Of a stretch of 64,000 nt of DNA, positions 21,580-35,100 are shown piece by piece. Every line of letters starts with the position of its first letter. Position 1 is the first letter of the stretch. Source of the DNA: Chromobotia macracanthus (taxonomy: Eukaryota; Chordata; Actinopteri; Cypriniformes; Botiidae); the NCBI GenBank assembly GCA_036877525.1, contig JAZGTH010000013.1:12016001-12080000 (forward strand). The letters are read 5' to 3'. Both the position numbers and the translations under genes were made by a program. Under the pieces are notes generated by a model. That model worked only from the letters and a program-made list of their open reading frames with translations, was not told the origin of the DNA and ran no database searches.

Positions 21580-22340
21580 CCAAAAATCATAATTGTTGAT
21601 TATTTGTTTGATATTGTGATTGCGAATATTGATTATCTGATTGATCTTAAAAAGTTTTTCATGAGATGCTTTTTAAACAGTACTGATGAAGTACAGCAGG
21701 AATATTAGGCTGCTGTCACTTTAAGATCTAATGCAAGTGTTCAGATTGTATCGACAAACATCATATATACCTCCCAGCTGTTTACATTCACAAAATAATA
21801 CGTTTGTTTGAATACTCTTCTCAATGGATATTTTAACTTTGTGTGTATTTGTACATTAATTGCTTCCGGCCATGGAAACGTTTGCAAACCACCGTCTGTC
21901 AGACTGCAATCATCCTCAAAATGCTGCAGTTGAATAACCCATGCGTGTCTGTATGTAAAGTGTCATATTTATACCAGACTTGAGAAGGGGGAAGGGGAAA
22001 CATTTAAAGGCCACATTTGTTCACACAGCAGCAGAGTATGGTGATCAGTCCTGTATTTTGTTTTAATATAGGGGTTTAGGTCAAGACTACGCCAATGGAC
22101 TCACAACTGCATTTTAGATTATGCACAGTCGATCTTCCGACAGCAAACAGATGTGCTATAGAGAATTGGAACGTGACATCAGCAATGCAATGCATGTTGG
22201 GACTTTAGGATATGGCAGCTGCGATGTATACTGTGTAGTATTGGAGGTAGACATTAAAGTTTGTGTCATACCGCTAAAAACATGTTAAAATAGTAAATGT
22301 GTGCTTTGTAATTGACTGCCTTTATAATAAATGACAAAAA
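21580..22340 (+). repeat. composite of dispersed repeat fragments upstream of ss18
   Basis: 21580-21640 resembles the left part of the hAT-like MITE at 38446-38902 ('aatcataattg...gattat...gatattg'). 22180-22330 ('catgttgggactttaggata' to 'tttgtaattgactgcc') matches 32622-32790 inverted, inside ss18 intron 8. Confidence 0.55.
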
Positions 22341-22573
22341 GGTCATTCAGTTCTGCATCTCTTTACTTGTGTATCAAAGGATAATAAACATTGCATTGTT
22401 ATTGTAATATAAATATGGTACCTCAAATATTATGAACACGGACATCAAGGCATAGATTAAATTAATCATTAATAAAAGAAATCAAGCCACAAATGTCTCA
22501 CATTTGTTACACGTCAAAGTTTAAAAGAAATAATTAACGTATGTCATTGTCATTACTAATTGGCTGATGTTCC

Positions 22574-22581
22574 TCACGTGA
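22574..22581. promoter_or_regulatory. palindromic E-box TCACGTGA upstream of ss18
   Basis: The perfect octamer TCACGTGA matches the preferred E-box of USF/MITF/TFE-type bHLH-ZIP factors. An inverted CCAAT box (ATTGG, 22558-22562) lies next to it. Both are about 580-600 bp before the ss18 ATG and just upstream of the minisatellite. Whether they are used is not known. Confidence 0.4.
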
Positions 22582-22659
22582 TCGAAGTTGACCCTTATGG
22601 TTTCCTCAACGGTAGAGTCGATGTGTTTGCTATCTTCCCCATATTAATAGAATCTCTGG

Positions 22660-23105
22660 CAGTGGTTAAGTCTGATGTCGGTCTCCTTCCGGTTTCCTGC
22701 AGCAGTGGTTAAGTCTGATGTCGGTCTCCTTCCGGTTTCCTGCAGCAGTGGTTAAGTCTGATGTCGGTCTCCTTCCGGTTTCCTGCAGCAGTGGTTAAGT
22801 CTGATGTCGGTCTCCTTCCGGTTTCCTGCAGCAGTGGTTAAGTCTGATGTCGGTCTCCTTCCGGTTTCCTGCAGCAGTGGTTAAGTCTGATGTCGGTCTT
22901 TTTCCGGTTTCCTGCAGCAGTGGTTAAGTCTGATGTCGGTCTCCTTCCGGTTTCCTGCAGCAGTGGTTAAGTCTGATGTCGGTCTCCTTCCGGTTTCCTG
23001 CAGCAGTGGTTAAGTCTGATGTCGGTCTTTTTCCGGTTTCCTGCAGCAGTGGTTAAGTCTGATGTCGGTCTCCTTCCGGTTTCCTGCAGCAGTGGTCTGA
23101 TGTCG
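22660..23105 (+). repeat. 43-bp minisatellite, ten units, at the ss18 promoter/5' UTR
   Basis: Ten nearly identical 43-bp units start at 22660, 22703, 22746, 22789, 22832, 22875, 22918, 22961, 23004 and 23047. A partial unit starts at 23090. Units 6 and 9 share the same variant (cttttt instead of ctcctt before ccgg). Every unit carries TTCCGG and TTTCCTG, whose complements CCGGAA and CAGGAAA are ETS-type GGAA cores. The array ends about 50-68 bp before the ss18 start codon, so it is promoter or 5' UTR sequence. Confidence 0.95.
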
Positions 23106-23157
23106 CAGTGTTCAGTGTTCATTTTCAGCAGTTAAACTCAACTGTCGTTATTCTGTC

Positions 23158-26100
23158 ATGTCTGTGGCTTTCGCACCGCACCGACAGCGCGCCAAGGGCG
23201 ACATAACGCCCGCGGGGATACAGAAGGTAACTGAATTGAATGTTTTATACAACGCGTGAGGTGTTTTATGGCGCTGTAGCGGTTCGGCTAACGTGTTAGC
23301 TACTCGTCTCTCCCGCCACCATGAATGATGTGAATAAACATCGCAGAGAAACACGCTGAATGTTAAACTCATGAACTGAGATGGTTTACTCTGTATCTGG
23401 CGGCTGAAAGAGTGAAAGAGTGTGAACTTGCGTCGGCGCTGCGGCAGCTTTGTTAGCCGCGAAGCGCTCCGGGCTCGCTGCTTTATCACAATATAAAACA
23501 TTTACATTACCAACGCGCGTTAGGACGGGGAACGCTGTCTATAACTGCACATCACCCATCTTTAACTAGTTCACTAGTGTGAAAGTAACCACCTAACAAT
23601 ACACTCGAGTGTGCATTAAACTAAACCATCATCATTTATCGATTACTCATGTCTGCTGAAAGCATCACTTACAACAACAGTGAGTTTTATGATCAGGCAT
23701 GTTTATTAAAACAGACAGATAATGAGAAATAACGAGAGAAATGTGGACTGTGTAGAGAGATTCTGAATACAGATTACAAGTGCAGAATTTCGTGCAGGGA
23801 AGAGTAATACAAACACTGGAATCATAATAAATATGAATCATGCAATGACAAACTCATACAAACTATGGAATAACCCAAATATATCTATGAGAAGTAAACC
23901 ACGGAAAATAAATCAAAATTATCTTATGTTTTAGTATCTTTTGTAGAAAATAGCCACTGTTTTGTGTGTGTGTGAGAGAGAGAGCGACAGTAGCTTAAGA
24001 TTTGCTGGCTTTGTTTCCTTCAGTTACTGGATGAAAACAATCAGTTGATTCAGTGCATCATGGACTTCCAGAGTAAAGGAAAAACAGCTGAATGTTCACA
24101 GTAAGTCTGTCAGACATGATGTCTTTACTTAAACGTTCCCTAAAGAGTCTTTAGTGAGGCATATCATATTATTTATATTTCTCACAGAGATATTACAAAC
24201 TATGCATTGTTTTGCTCTTAATGGGTTTATATATGGTATGTATAAGGAGTTTAGTCCTTCTCCTCTTTTCTCATTGCTCTGACAGTTACCAACAGATGTT
24301 GCACAGAAATTTGGTATATCTGGCCACAATAGCAGACTCCAATCAGAACATGCAGTCTCTTCTGCCTGCGGTGAGTGTCTTTCTTTTGTTCACATGCTGG
24401 TTATAATGGCTTTAGACATTTATTTGTGTCTGTATGTATGCTGTGTTAAAAATTCATATGTGCTGTGTAGTGTTGGCCAGCGCAGTTTTGAATTTAAAAC
24501 TCATTTGATCAGTTTATTTTTGATTTAATGCAATACTTGTGTGGGAGTTTTAAGTGCTGGACAGATACATCACATGAAATACAATTTTTGCTGATGTCGT
24601 CTTGGCTGCATGTGAGGAGAATAGCATTAACCCATAGTCATATATCTGCTTAGATGTTGCTTTATGCTGCAGTTGTAGGAATTGCAGCCCTTAGTCTATA
24701 ACCCCTTTCACACTGAGGGCGATTAAGTAATGTTAATGTACAGTGTGATGATGCTCTTGAACGGAAAAAATAGATCCCTTTAGAGCTTTCCACAACGACC
24801 ATGATTTTGCCAGCTTTGTAACTTGCCAAATTTGTCACTAAAATTATAACTACATTAGTAAATGTGGTTACAAAAGCCAAATTTGTAACTGAAAAAAATT
24901 AGTCATGTTAATTATACCAATAGGTTGCATTTAATTTCAAATGAATAGTTTCCCCATAGATTGATCCACATTAAGGTAAAAAGACCTATGCCATAATGTC
25001 AAAAATTTACTTGTGTAAAAAAACATTTTTTGCTTGTTTTATTGGTTAATTGACAATGTACAGTACTTTTTCAACAAAAAAGAACAGCTGTGGTATTACC
25101 AATTACTAAGATTTCTGTTCAAGATCATGGTTATGTTAGTGACCAGTATAAGCTGTAAAAATCCTTATTGGTTGCATTTAAACTGCTGCAAAAATTTGAT
25201 TACTTTTTCTGACACACATTGCATATTGTTGCAGAAAAAAACATTTACTAGATCAGATTAGCCATCAAATGTGGGTTTGAATCAGAAATAAGTCCGATAT
25301 GTGAATTTCTGACCTGCAGGTAAATGCCTGTATCTGATACCCACTATTCATGTTACCATTCTGCAATGAGTCGCTAACCACCTTCATTTTGCACCTGTTC
25401 CTGCACACACAGAAACAGATGAACATGGATAGAAGTCAGTGAAGCCCAGAAGATTATTGGATACAAGCTGTGTGTTATGTTCATGTAAACAGGCGGGACA
25501 TAAAAATCGGATATGGTCAAAGAGCAGATCTGTGCATCAAACATTGCAGTGTAAACAGCCAGTGCTGACGCAACCGCACAAATGTATGAGTGCAAAACTA
25601 TCCACTATGTGATCTAAATGGTAAATGTAGTTCTTTCTCTGTCTCTGTGCAAGTGCATGTTGGGAGTGAGTGGATGAGGTCATTTGGCGTCTTTTTCTTT
25701 TAAAGATACTTCTGTGGTATTTATAGGTTTAATTAGGCTGACTTCAGCCGGCAATAGTGTTGTCACAATGACTTGAGTAGAATACCTGGATAAAAGTAAA
25801 TAAAATTCTGTTTGTTTAATAAATAAAGCCTGTGATGAACAGCAGCTCACAGTCTAGCCTACAGGTCTACCAATCTCAGTGTTTGCTGTCTGCTAAGGTT
25901 GAACTAAGTTTGTTCCTGTTCCGTTTATTATTAAAACACTGTCTTTTTTAAAGTATCGGTACTAATTATGTGAATTATCAGTACTAATTATTGTGAAATG
26001 GTTTCATGATCCTGAACCCTTGAAGTAATCCTTTAAACCTGTCAGTGACATTAAATATTGACCGCAAGGATTACACTATATTTGTCAATTCAGTGTCCGT

Positions 26101-29100
26101 AAGATGTTTTGTTTGTGAAGAATTTGAAATGGAATGATGGGCCTTGATGCGGCTCCAGCTGCTTATGTGGAGGCAGTGAACAGTGAGAGGGCGACGGGCA
26201 CAGGTGTTATTGCGGCTATTGGTGTTATATGCGCAGCTGCCCTAAGTGAGTTCTGCACCAGGTGACTTGCCTGATGGGAGACCTATGCTGGTTAACTCCA
26301 AAAACAGTAGAGGCCACTGAGGTGATGGTCGGCCTGAGTCGTAATGAAAAATGCCTTTGTCAACTCAGATTTGTGATATCTTAAATATTGTTGCCATGGC
26401 AAGGGGTGAAACTTGAAAAACGCGTTCAGGTGTATTCGAGGTGCTTAACATGCTTGAAAAGGCATGGAATTTGGTACACACATCATGGTGGTCAGCAGTT
26501 AAGTGTGGTCAACACTTCAAGCTTAGAAATGTTGCACCCTCCTTGACTAAAGTGATGGGGTTAGTTTTACCTGTGGTCACAAAACTTGGTACATTTATTG
26601 TTCTCATCAAGCTGGACAACTTTTAAAATTACATTTATTAGCTCCGCTCAACAGGAAGTTGTCATTTTGGATCGAATGTGGATTTTTCTGACAATTCCAA
26701 GCTCTGAATTTTCAATTACTCCTAGGGGATTTATGGGATTGTCACCAAATTTGGCAACTATTATGTCAAGACATTGACGACTCAATTGCAAAAGGATTTT
26801 TGATATCTCGAACTGTTTTGCTATGGCAAGGCAATCAATGGATCAGGAAGTGTCTCATGTCTTCTGCATGTATTGAGTACATCAAATTTGGGAACTATCT
26901 TTGTTTTGTGGGCTGATCACAATCATGTGGCTATTGTAAGTCATAGTTACAGTTATAGCACCATCAATTGGCAGCAGGAATTGTCACAAAAGACTTAGCA
27001 CACACTTTCAAATAGTCCTCAGTTATTTTCTGAATTAAATGCATCTGATAACTATGCATAGTTTTCTGAGAAGCACCAGGTGTCGATGGCGCCATAGGAC
27101 TTTGACTCCTGTCATCGCTGCTTGCAGCTATATTTTTATTTGCTTTTTCATAGCATCTTTGAAAGTTAGTTCTTTAAACATCAAGGGGTGTTGTGATGCT
27201 GTGAAAAGGGATAGTATTTTTGATTGTAATGATAAAAGCACCATTGTAGTTTTCTTCAGAAACACATACAGATGTGAACAGTCAGATGCAGTGGCTGAGT
27301 AAGTGGAAGGGGCAGGCTAAGTCATGACTCCTGTGATGAAGTCGCCGCTACACTTCTGGGGTCTAAATATAAAGAGCAATCTGTGTTCTTTATATTTAGA
27401 AACAAACATTCTTGAACTGATTTGTAACTATTCATAATAGCAATTTATCATTTGTTGGTGTATGCTCCCAATATTGGGCCAGGACATGTTTTCTTTTTTG
27501 AAAAACTTAAAGCTGCTTTAATTGATGTTCCTCATCATAGGATTGTTTTTCTGACTTGGGAGGGATAAGATCAATTCCATGCAAATATTTTTACCAACAA
27601 GAGCAAAACCTTTTTAAAGTTGTCTATGTCTGTATTACACTGTATTAATGTACTGTAATACAAATGTTAAGAAAATTGCCTTATCCACCACATATGAGAT
27701 GAGCAGCAATGTTAGATTTACTTTTATAAATAAAATATTTACTTATTTATTCTTATTATACTTTGCTATATATTTAAGACACTTTGTCTTAAATATAAAA
27801 AAAGTGTGTAGAGGTATACAGCAAGGGTATACTTTCAGGTAATGTCTATGCTATAGCTATCAAAGCCCTGCTGGCAGCCTGGGTTGGACTGGGACAAAAA
27901 ATCAGCCCTGGCATTTTGGCCCAGACTGGCCCACTACACTCCTCTGTCTGTCTCTCTCTCTCGCTGAAACACTCTCCTCTGTCTCTCGTCTTTCATTTCT
28001 GTTTATTGTCCATAAACATTTTTGTTAGGTCCTAAAAATACACTTCACTCTACAGTCAGTATTATATAAGGAACAAAACTACTGTCAGTTGACTCACTGT
28101 TAATGTTGATTAAGAAAATAATGTTCATGTTTCACTTTTTTGAACTTTTTCCAAAGTCTCCCAAGGTTTGCTCAGAAAATAGGGTTTGTTAAAGGAAACT
28201 GTTGACATAAGGTTGCAAGAGCTGGATTTCCAGGGAGCCAGAAAGAGTTTTATCAGAAATGTGTAAAAGTGGATTATATTTATTTATTCTAACATACTAT
28301 AACTTGAATTTATTAACAGTCCATTCAAGTTATATATTGTATCTGTACATGTGCTCCCTGGGAATCGAACCCACCACCTTTTGCTCCACTAACAACATTC
28401 AGAACAGATGGAGAGAGAGTTCCATCTGGAGAGACATCAGAGGCGGAGAATTCTTAACTTAATTATGATTGCTCACCTTGGAGGCTTTTCTACAAGGGCC
28501 CTTAACCTCCACTGTAAATCTCCAGAGCGTTTAGGTAATTGCATTGTGTTCTGCCCACAAACACTTGTTTAATATTAATGTTTGACCAGTTTGCAATTTT
28601 TGTTCTGTACGGGACTCTGTATTTCATGTTTTCACATGTCAATCTAGAGACTGGTTCCATTGTTTGTTTTGCTGGAAAGAACACTTGGAGATTTAAGTTT
28701 TGTTTTTAAAAAGGCAATTTATTTATGGCAAATATTCAAGAGCGCATAGTCTCAGTGTACTGTGGCCAAGTTAGTTATTTGGAGTTCTTGTAGACTGGCG
28801 GCAGAGGGATGAACTGTTTGTCAACTTTTTACTGCTCTGGTTTAATCCAGAATAAGTGTGGAACAGTTTTATTTTTTCAAATGACATGCTTAAATTTGAG
28901 TTTAAATGTTGTGTCTATGGAGCTCAACTGTCACCTTTGTGTAGATGGGTACACACTGTGTAATTTGTCTAGTTGTCTTTTGGAATAACGCTGTATTATT
29001 ATTATTTATTATTATTATTATTACCACTATTTATTTCTCTTTCTTTTCCCCAACCACATTGCAATATGATGTAGAAATGGTGTTAAGACACACTCACTCT

Positions 29101-32100
29101 CTCTCTCTCTCTCTCTCTCTGTCATAGCCACCCACTCAGAACATGCCCATCAATCAGAGTGGGGCCCCTCCACAGCCCCCCCATGGTCACAGTATGCCCT
29201 CTGAGGGGCCAACTGCCCCACACATGCAGAACCAGATGAATGGACAGATACCAGGTAACTCACTCAACCCCTCTAGTGCCCTTACTCTTAAACTACAGTG
29301 AGGGCTGACTTTTTCAGTGAGTTTAATGCATTCAGTAAGTAATCCCATTAGTTATGTACCTGTGTGTAAATTCCTTCATCATTAACAGCTCTGATGGTAG
29401 AAAACCCCTGACTGAGTCCATATTTAGCAGGCAGCAGGCAACACAGACTGATGAAGAGATTCACACACAGGCTGCCTGACATATCTGAACACAAAGATCT
29501 CGGGACTAGTTGAACATTTTTTAGAGATGTAGACTTAAGTCAGTCCAGCTGAAATTACTTAATTTAGAATAAATAATTAGCGTCTTTTAACCATAACAGT
29601 TGATATCTGAAATATTTTATAGTCTGTTACGCTGCACTACATACTCTTTCTCTCTGTCTCTCTCTTTCTCTCTCCCTGTCTCTCTCTGGCAGTGAGTTGT
29701 TTATTTAGCAAGTATGTAAAGAAAGCACATTCCTAAACTCAGACTGCTGTGTAATGCTGTTTAAAGTATTATTACGACACACATTGTTTACGATTACGAC
29801 ACGCATTACGACACTACTGGGTGCCACTAGAGCAATAGAGACGCACCACACTCTGAGTACAACACCTCTGACAAGATGGCAACAGTAATAGTGTGTGTAA
29901 TGTTGGTAATGAGGGAACAGCCTAAAACAGACTCCATTATCGTCAGTGCACACGTCACATTTCTGTTTGTGCAGTATTTTTCTCTGACTGCATGTTCATG
30001 AATATATATTATGCATTTGCATAACTGTGTTCTTGAACTTCATTGTAACTCAATAGCTAGTCTTTTGCTTTAAATCATATGACATCCTGCTTGCTGTCTT
30101 TAGGTCCCAGCCAAATGTCCATGCAGGGTCCCGGGCCCAGCCAGACACCCAGTGGCTCTATGAACATGCCACCCAGCAGCCATGGGTCCATGGGGCCGTA
30201 TAACCATGCTGCGCCCCCCTCGCAGGGCATGGCGTCACAGGGCCAGATGAATATTAACCAGGGCCAGTCCATGGGCAGCTATGGCCCACGACCCAACATG
30301 AACATGCAGCCCAATCAGGGTACTCCTCCACCTGCCTTTAAAAATACTGTCCAGTTTTCAGAAAAAAAATGTTAACTTGCATAATTAAGATGGTTTATTT
30401 GATCTTAGGTCCCATGATGCACCAGCAGGCGTCCTCTCAACAGTACAACATACCTGCAGCTGGTGGAGGTGGGCAGCATTACCAGGGGCAGCAAAACCCC
30501 ATGGGAATGATGGCCCAGGGCAACCATGTGATGGGGCAGAGGCCCATGCCTCCCTACAGGCCACCACATCAGGGTAAGCTGAAGAGGTGTTGGGGATGAT
30601 TGTGTTGTTTTGATAATATGCTGGAGCCTTTATCACTGTGTTGGTTTGTCTAAAGGTGTGTGTGTTTTTAGGACCCCCACAGCAGTACCCAGGTCAGGAG
30701 GAATACTACACAGAGCAATACAGTCATGGAGGACAAGGGGCCCCAGAGGGTATGACTTAATGTCCGTTTTGTTTTGGTTTACAGTTAATTGTTTTGTTGG
30801 TTCTAATTTAAAAGTAACAATGTAACATCTTTTAAACGTTTGAGCCCCAGTGCATTTGTGTTCATCTTTCATCCTTACAACTGATTGCATAATAGAGGCT
30901 ACAGTGCTACCCTGCACAGTCTTTGTGCATCACTCTGGCATAATTCAATAGATGTCCAGAATAAGGTGATTTTTCTGTAATTTGCAATTTTTTTTTTTAC
31001 TTGGGGAGATGATTCATTGTTAATAAGATCTGATTACTTTACACACTGATTTAGACTCTAAAGTAAAGTCGTAAACACTGTTGTCCTTTGTTATACGTGT
31101 AGCACACCGATCTGTATATGATATCAGTCCTGCTAGAGCTGACAACTGTGAGTGATTTAGAATCGCTTTCACGGTACTTTCGCTATACGCTGATCAGTCT
31201 GCAGTGCCACTTCCAGTCAAACACCTGACATCTTTCTCTGTTTCTTTATTACATTCGCTGCACATGAGACTGAGGTAGTCATCCCCCTTTGTTTACATAC
31301 CATGATATACACATGATCTGCTTTGGTTGACATATACTGCCACAACGAAATATACCATCATGCGCCCATTGCGATTAGAGCATAAATGTACAATCAGCTT
31401 TCCAGAGAGATGTCAACTGACAACTATTACAGCATATCCTCAGCCACCTGCATCAACAGAGAGTGGGTTTACTACAAGAAAATTCATGAGTCACAGATGA
31501 AGTGAATGTTTGACAGCAGAAATGTGGCATGATAAAAGTGCTATCAAGAAATTGCCCAGAAGAAGGTCAAGACAGTTCCTCTGCCCTCTCAGCCAAGAGT
31601 CAAGCATTACCCCTGTTTCACACTGCACACAAATACAGTACGTAAGCGGCGTGTATGCAGAGCTAAATGCAGGTGTATCTATTGTGCTTTCACACTGGCA
31701 GCGTTTATAGTGCATAGCTTAACCACATATGTTGTAGTGAAAACTCTATAATGGGAAAGTTCACATCATTTTAATTTCAAAATACATTTAGGAGAAAAGA
31801 CTTGTCAAGAAACTTATTTTATTACCAGTGTAGTTTATATAACTTTGATTTGTTTCATCAACATTGCTTTTATTCTATTTGTTTTGCGTGTAGCGTGAGT
31901 TGTTTAGGTTATGAAAAGGATAAGTTACCATCTTACAATCCATGTGTATTTGGACCATCATCAATGTGTTTAATTGAGTGTTAGCAGTATAGCAAAAATA
32001 GACTTGCTGCTGAACCGATCGCTGTGCTGCTGCACGGCACTGCACTGCTCCTGGAACGGACCAGACGTGTGAGTGTTCTGATCTGTTAACATGGGTGCAG

Positions 32101-35100
32101 ACAAAAATAAGCACTTCAAATGTGTATGGTGTGAAACTGACATTAGTTACTTTGCATACTCCCCCCCCCAGTATAGTGCAAAGGCAGTGCTTGGCGTGTA
32201 TAGACAGACTAATACAGAGGTGCTGATGTCTCAGATGGAATTGATGTTCAGTAGATGGTTGTGCTTTGCTTCATTTATGGTTTTGCTCCTGTGTCTGTAG
32301 GAAATGCGCAGTATGGCCAACAACAGGAGGCATATCAGCAGGGTCCGCAGCAGCAGCAGGGTTACCCCCCACAGCAGCAGTACTCTGGACAGCAGGGTTA
32401 CCCCCCACAGCAGCAGGGATACGGTAGCTTTCTATTTTCCTTTGATACACAAATAAGAGATGCAGAATTGAAGAACTTTTGTCATTTATTATGGTAACAG
32501 GTATGCCACAAGACAACCCTAATAATGCAGGTGTTGCTGTTTATACTTAGATAACATGTTTGTGTCCTGTATTACTGTTTCATAATTCATTTGCGATACT
32601 TTATACGCTGATTGTGAGTGCGGTAAAGGCGGTCAATTACAAAGCATGCATGTACTATTTTAAAATGTTTTTAGCGGTATGACAAACTTTAACATCTACT
32701 TCCAATACTATACAGTACACATTGCAGCTGCCATGTCAATGTCCCAACATGCATTGCGTTGCTGATGTCACATTCTATTTGTCTATTTGGTTGTTGCAAA
32801 GCATCTTGCTTATTCATTTTATAGGCTCTGTTAAAGGGTTAATTTACCCAAAAATTAGAAATTGTTTAATTCAGAGAGAAATTTAAAGTATGACTTTTTT
32901 TTGTACACACAAATCCATTGTTTTGCCTAAGAAGACTTTTTTATTAAAGGATTTGATCATGATGTGAACCTCACAGGTCCGTCTCAGGGCACTCCAGGTC
33001 AGTACCCAAACTACCCCCAGGGTCAAGGGCAACAGTATTCAGCCTATAGACCGCCACAGCCTGGACCACCGCAGGGACAGCCGCAGCGGCCCTATGCGTT
33101 TGACCAGGTGAGAAACACCTTTATAATATTTAGTCCACTGATCTTTATATATGATCATTTTGCTGATAGCAGCAGGAGCAATACTGATATCTGCTCAACC
33201 CCCAGAGGAAGTCAGTAACTGACAGCCAGCACTTTTAAGTAAAATAACACCATGTGCTGCATATCCACTGACGTTCACTTTTTAGGATTGTTTTTTTTAG
33301 AAATCCTAAAATAATTATTAGGATTATTGGAAATTTAATTATCAATAATTAAAATTAAAATGCCATTCAAAATTGAATACCATTCAACCCTCTATGTGCA
33401 CAATTAAGTTTATGTACCCATTGAGTAGTATTTTATTTTACTATTTTTACATGAACAATGAAAAACTGAAAACATTGTGTATTTACATATTGTGTATTTG
33501 CATTTTAGTAAATTTTTCATTTCAATACATTATTAATAAACACAGGTGAACTAACGTGCTTGATATATCACACGTTCTTTTTGCGATTAATCACATACAC
33601 AATATAAATGTAGTAGTTCAAGTTCACTTGCATTTTGTGCAGATAAAGCAAATGTAATAAGTTGCATACTAGTCAGAATGTTTCTGTTCTCATAACAGAA
33701 TGAGAACAGAAACTCTTCTCATGACAGCACGCTTTAAAACACGGGGCAAGCTTTTAAAGCTGTATTCTCTCAGCATTCACCATACTCTGTCTACGTTAAG
33801 CTTGTTCTTTGCATCTAAATTAATCACTGGTGAGTGAAATTAGCCATTGGCTAACTTGGGGCAGTTGTTGCCTACTTGTTAGTAAGTCGGGCTTGTAGTC
33901 AAAAGTTGTTGGTTTGATTTCAGTGCTGGTAGGCAGGTAGCAACTAAAGTGCCCTTGAGCAAGGCACCTAACCTTGGATTGCTCCCTGGGCGTAGCAGTG
34001 CTGCCCACTGCCCTGGGTGTGCATTCACTCCTCACCAGTGAAAAGTGAAAGCGAAAGTGACATTTGTCAGATATGGTAACCCATACCTGAAATATGACCT
34101 CTGCATTTAACCCATTTAACTCTATTTATTTCTTAAAAATGTTTAGTTGCCTAGCGTGAAGTTGTTTGCATATACAATTTATTTGTGTTGTGGAGGGTTG
34201 CCATTTACAACAAATACCACATCATTGTGATCAGCCCACAACACCAAACTTAAAGTTTTATGTAGATCACTCAGTGCATGCAGAAGATATGAGACACTTC
34301 CTGTTCCATTTATTAACAAATTGATTGCCTCACTATGGCAACACCGTTTGAGATATCAACAATCCGTTCACAATTGTCTTTTTTTCTGACCAAGTAGGAA
34401 GTGACTTGGGTAAATTTAAAAACCCTTTTAAATACTGTTTTAATGGACATACTTCTGCCAGTTGGTGGCACTATTATTGTGACTCACAATGGCCACCTCT
34501 GTTTCCAAACCAAACACACAGTTTAAGTTTCCACAAAATCACTCGATGCACAAAGAAGATATGAGCCACTTCCTCTTTCTATTTTTTGCCATAAATTGCA
34601 TCATGGCAAAATCCTCAAATACACCTGAATGTGGTTTTAAAGTTTGACATGTTGCTATGGCAACAATTTTTACAATATTTTCAAATCTATTTAGAACTTC
34701 GTCAGCCATGTCTACATTATTCTGACCAAGTCTGACACCACTGTTCAAGATATAAAAGCAAAAACTTTTATAATTTTTTATAAAAAATTTTAATCTTCAA
34801 TGTCGTGGCATAATGCTCAAGCCCAAGTTTGGTGACAATCACATGAATCCCTAGGAGGAGTATTTAAAATTTAAAAATGACAGACTTCCTGTTGGGCGGA
34901 GCTAAGGGTTGTCAGTGTGAAAGTTGTTTAGGTTGACCCAAAGGCTTCAAACCTTCAGAAAAAAAATAGATGGGCACATTGGCACATTTCTCTGAAGAAA
35001 ATGTGAGTTGTACTTGCCGTGGCAAACATATTTCGTTCTGGCCGGGCCAGAATATTTAAAGTTACTAACAATTTTGCAACATCATGCAAGCATGATTTGG

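Noticed and set aside
22660..23105. CRISPR-like regular repeat array
   Set aside because: The 43-bp units are directly contiguous with no unique spacers, in a vertebrate genome. It is a minisatellite.
26143..26300. GC-rich open frame in ss18 intron 3 (about 43 codons, GLDAAPAAYVEAV...)
   Set aside because: No splice sites in matching phase, no recognised similarity, and too short to support a gene.
28345..28400. tRNA gene on the minus strand
   Set aside because: Only a B-box-like segment is present. No acceptor stem, anticodon arm or A box can be folded, so a SINE remnant is more likely.
30075..30636. Minus-strand open frames over ss18 exons 5 and 6
   Set aside because: Antisense to exons with strong SS18 similarity and correct splice phases.
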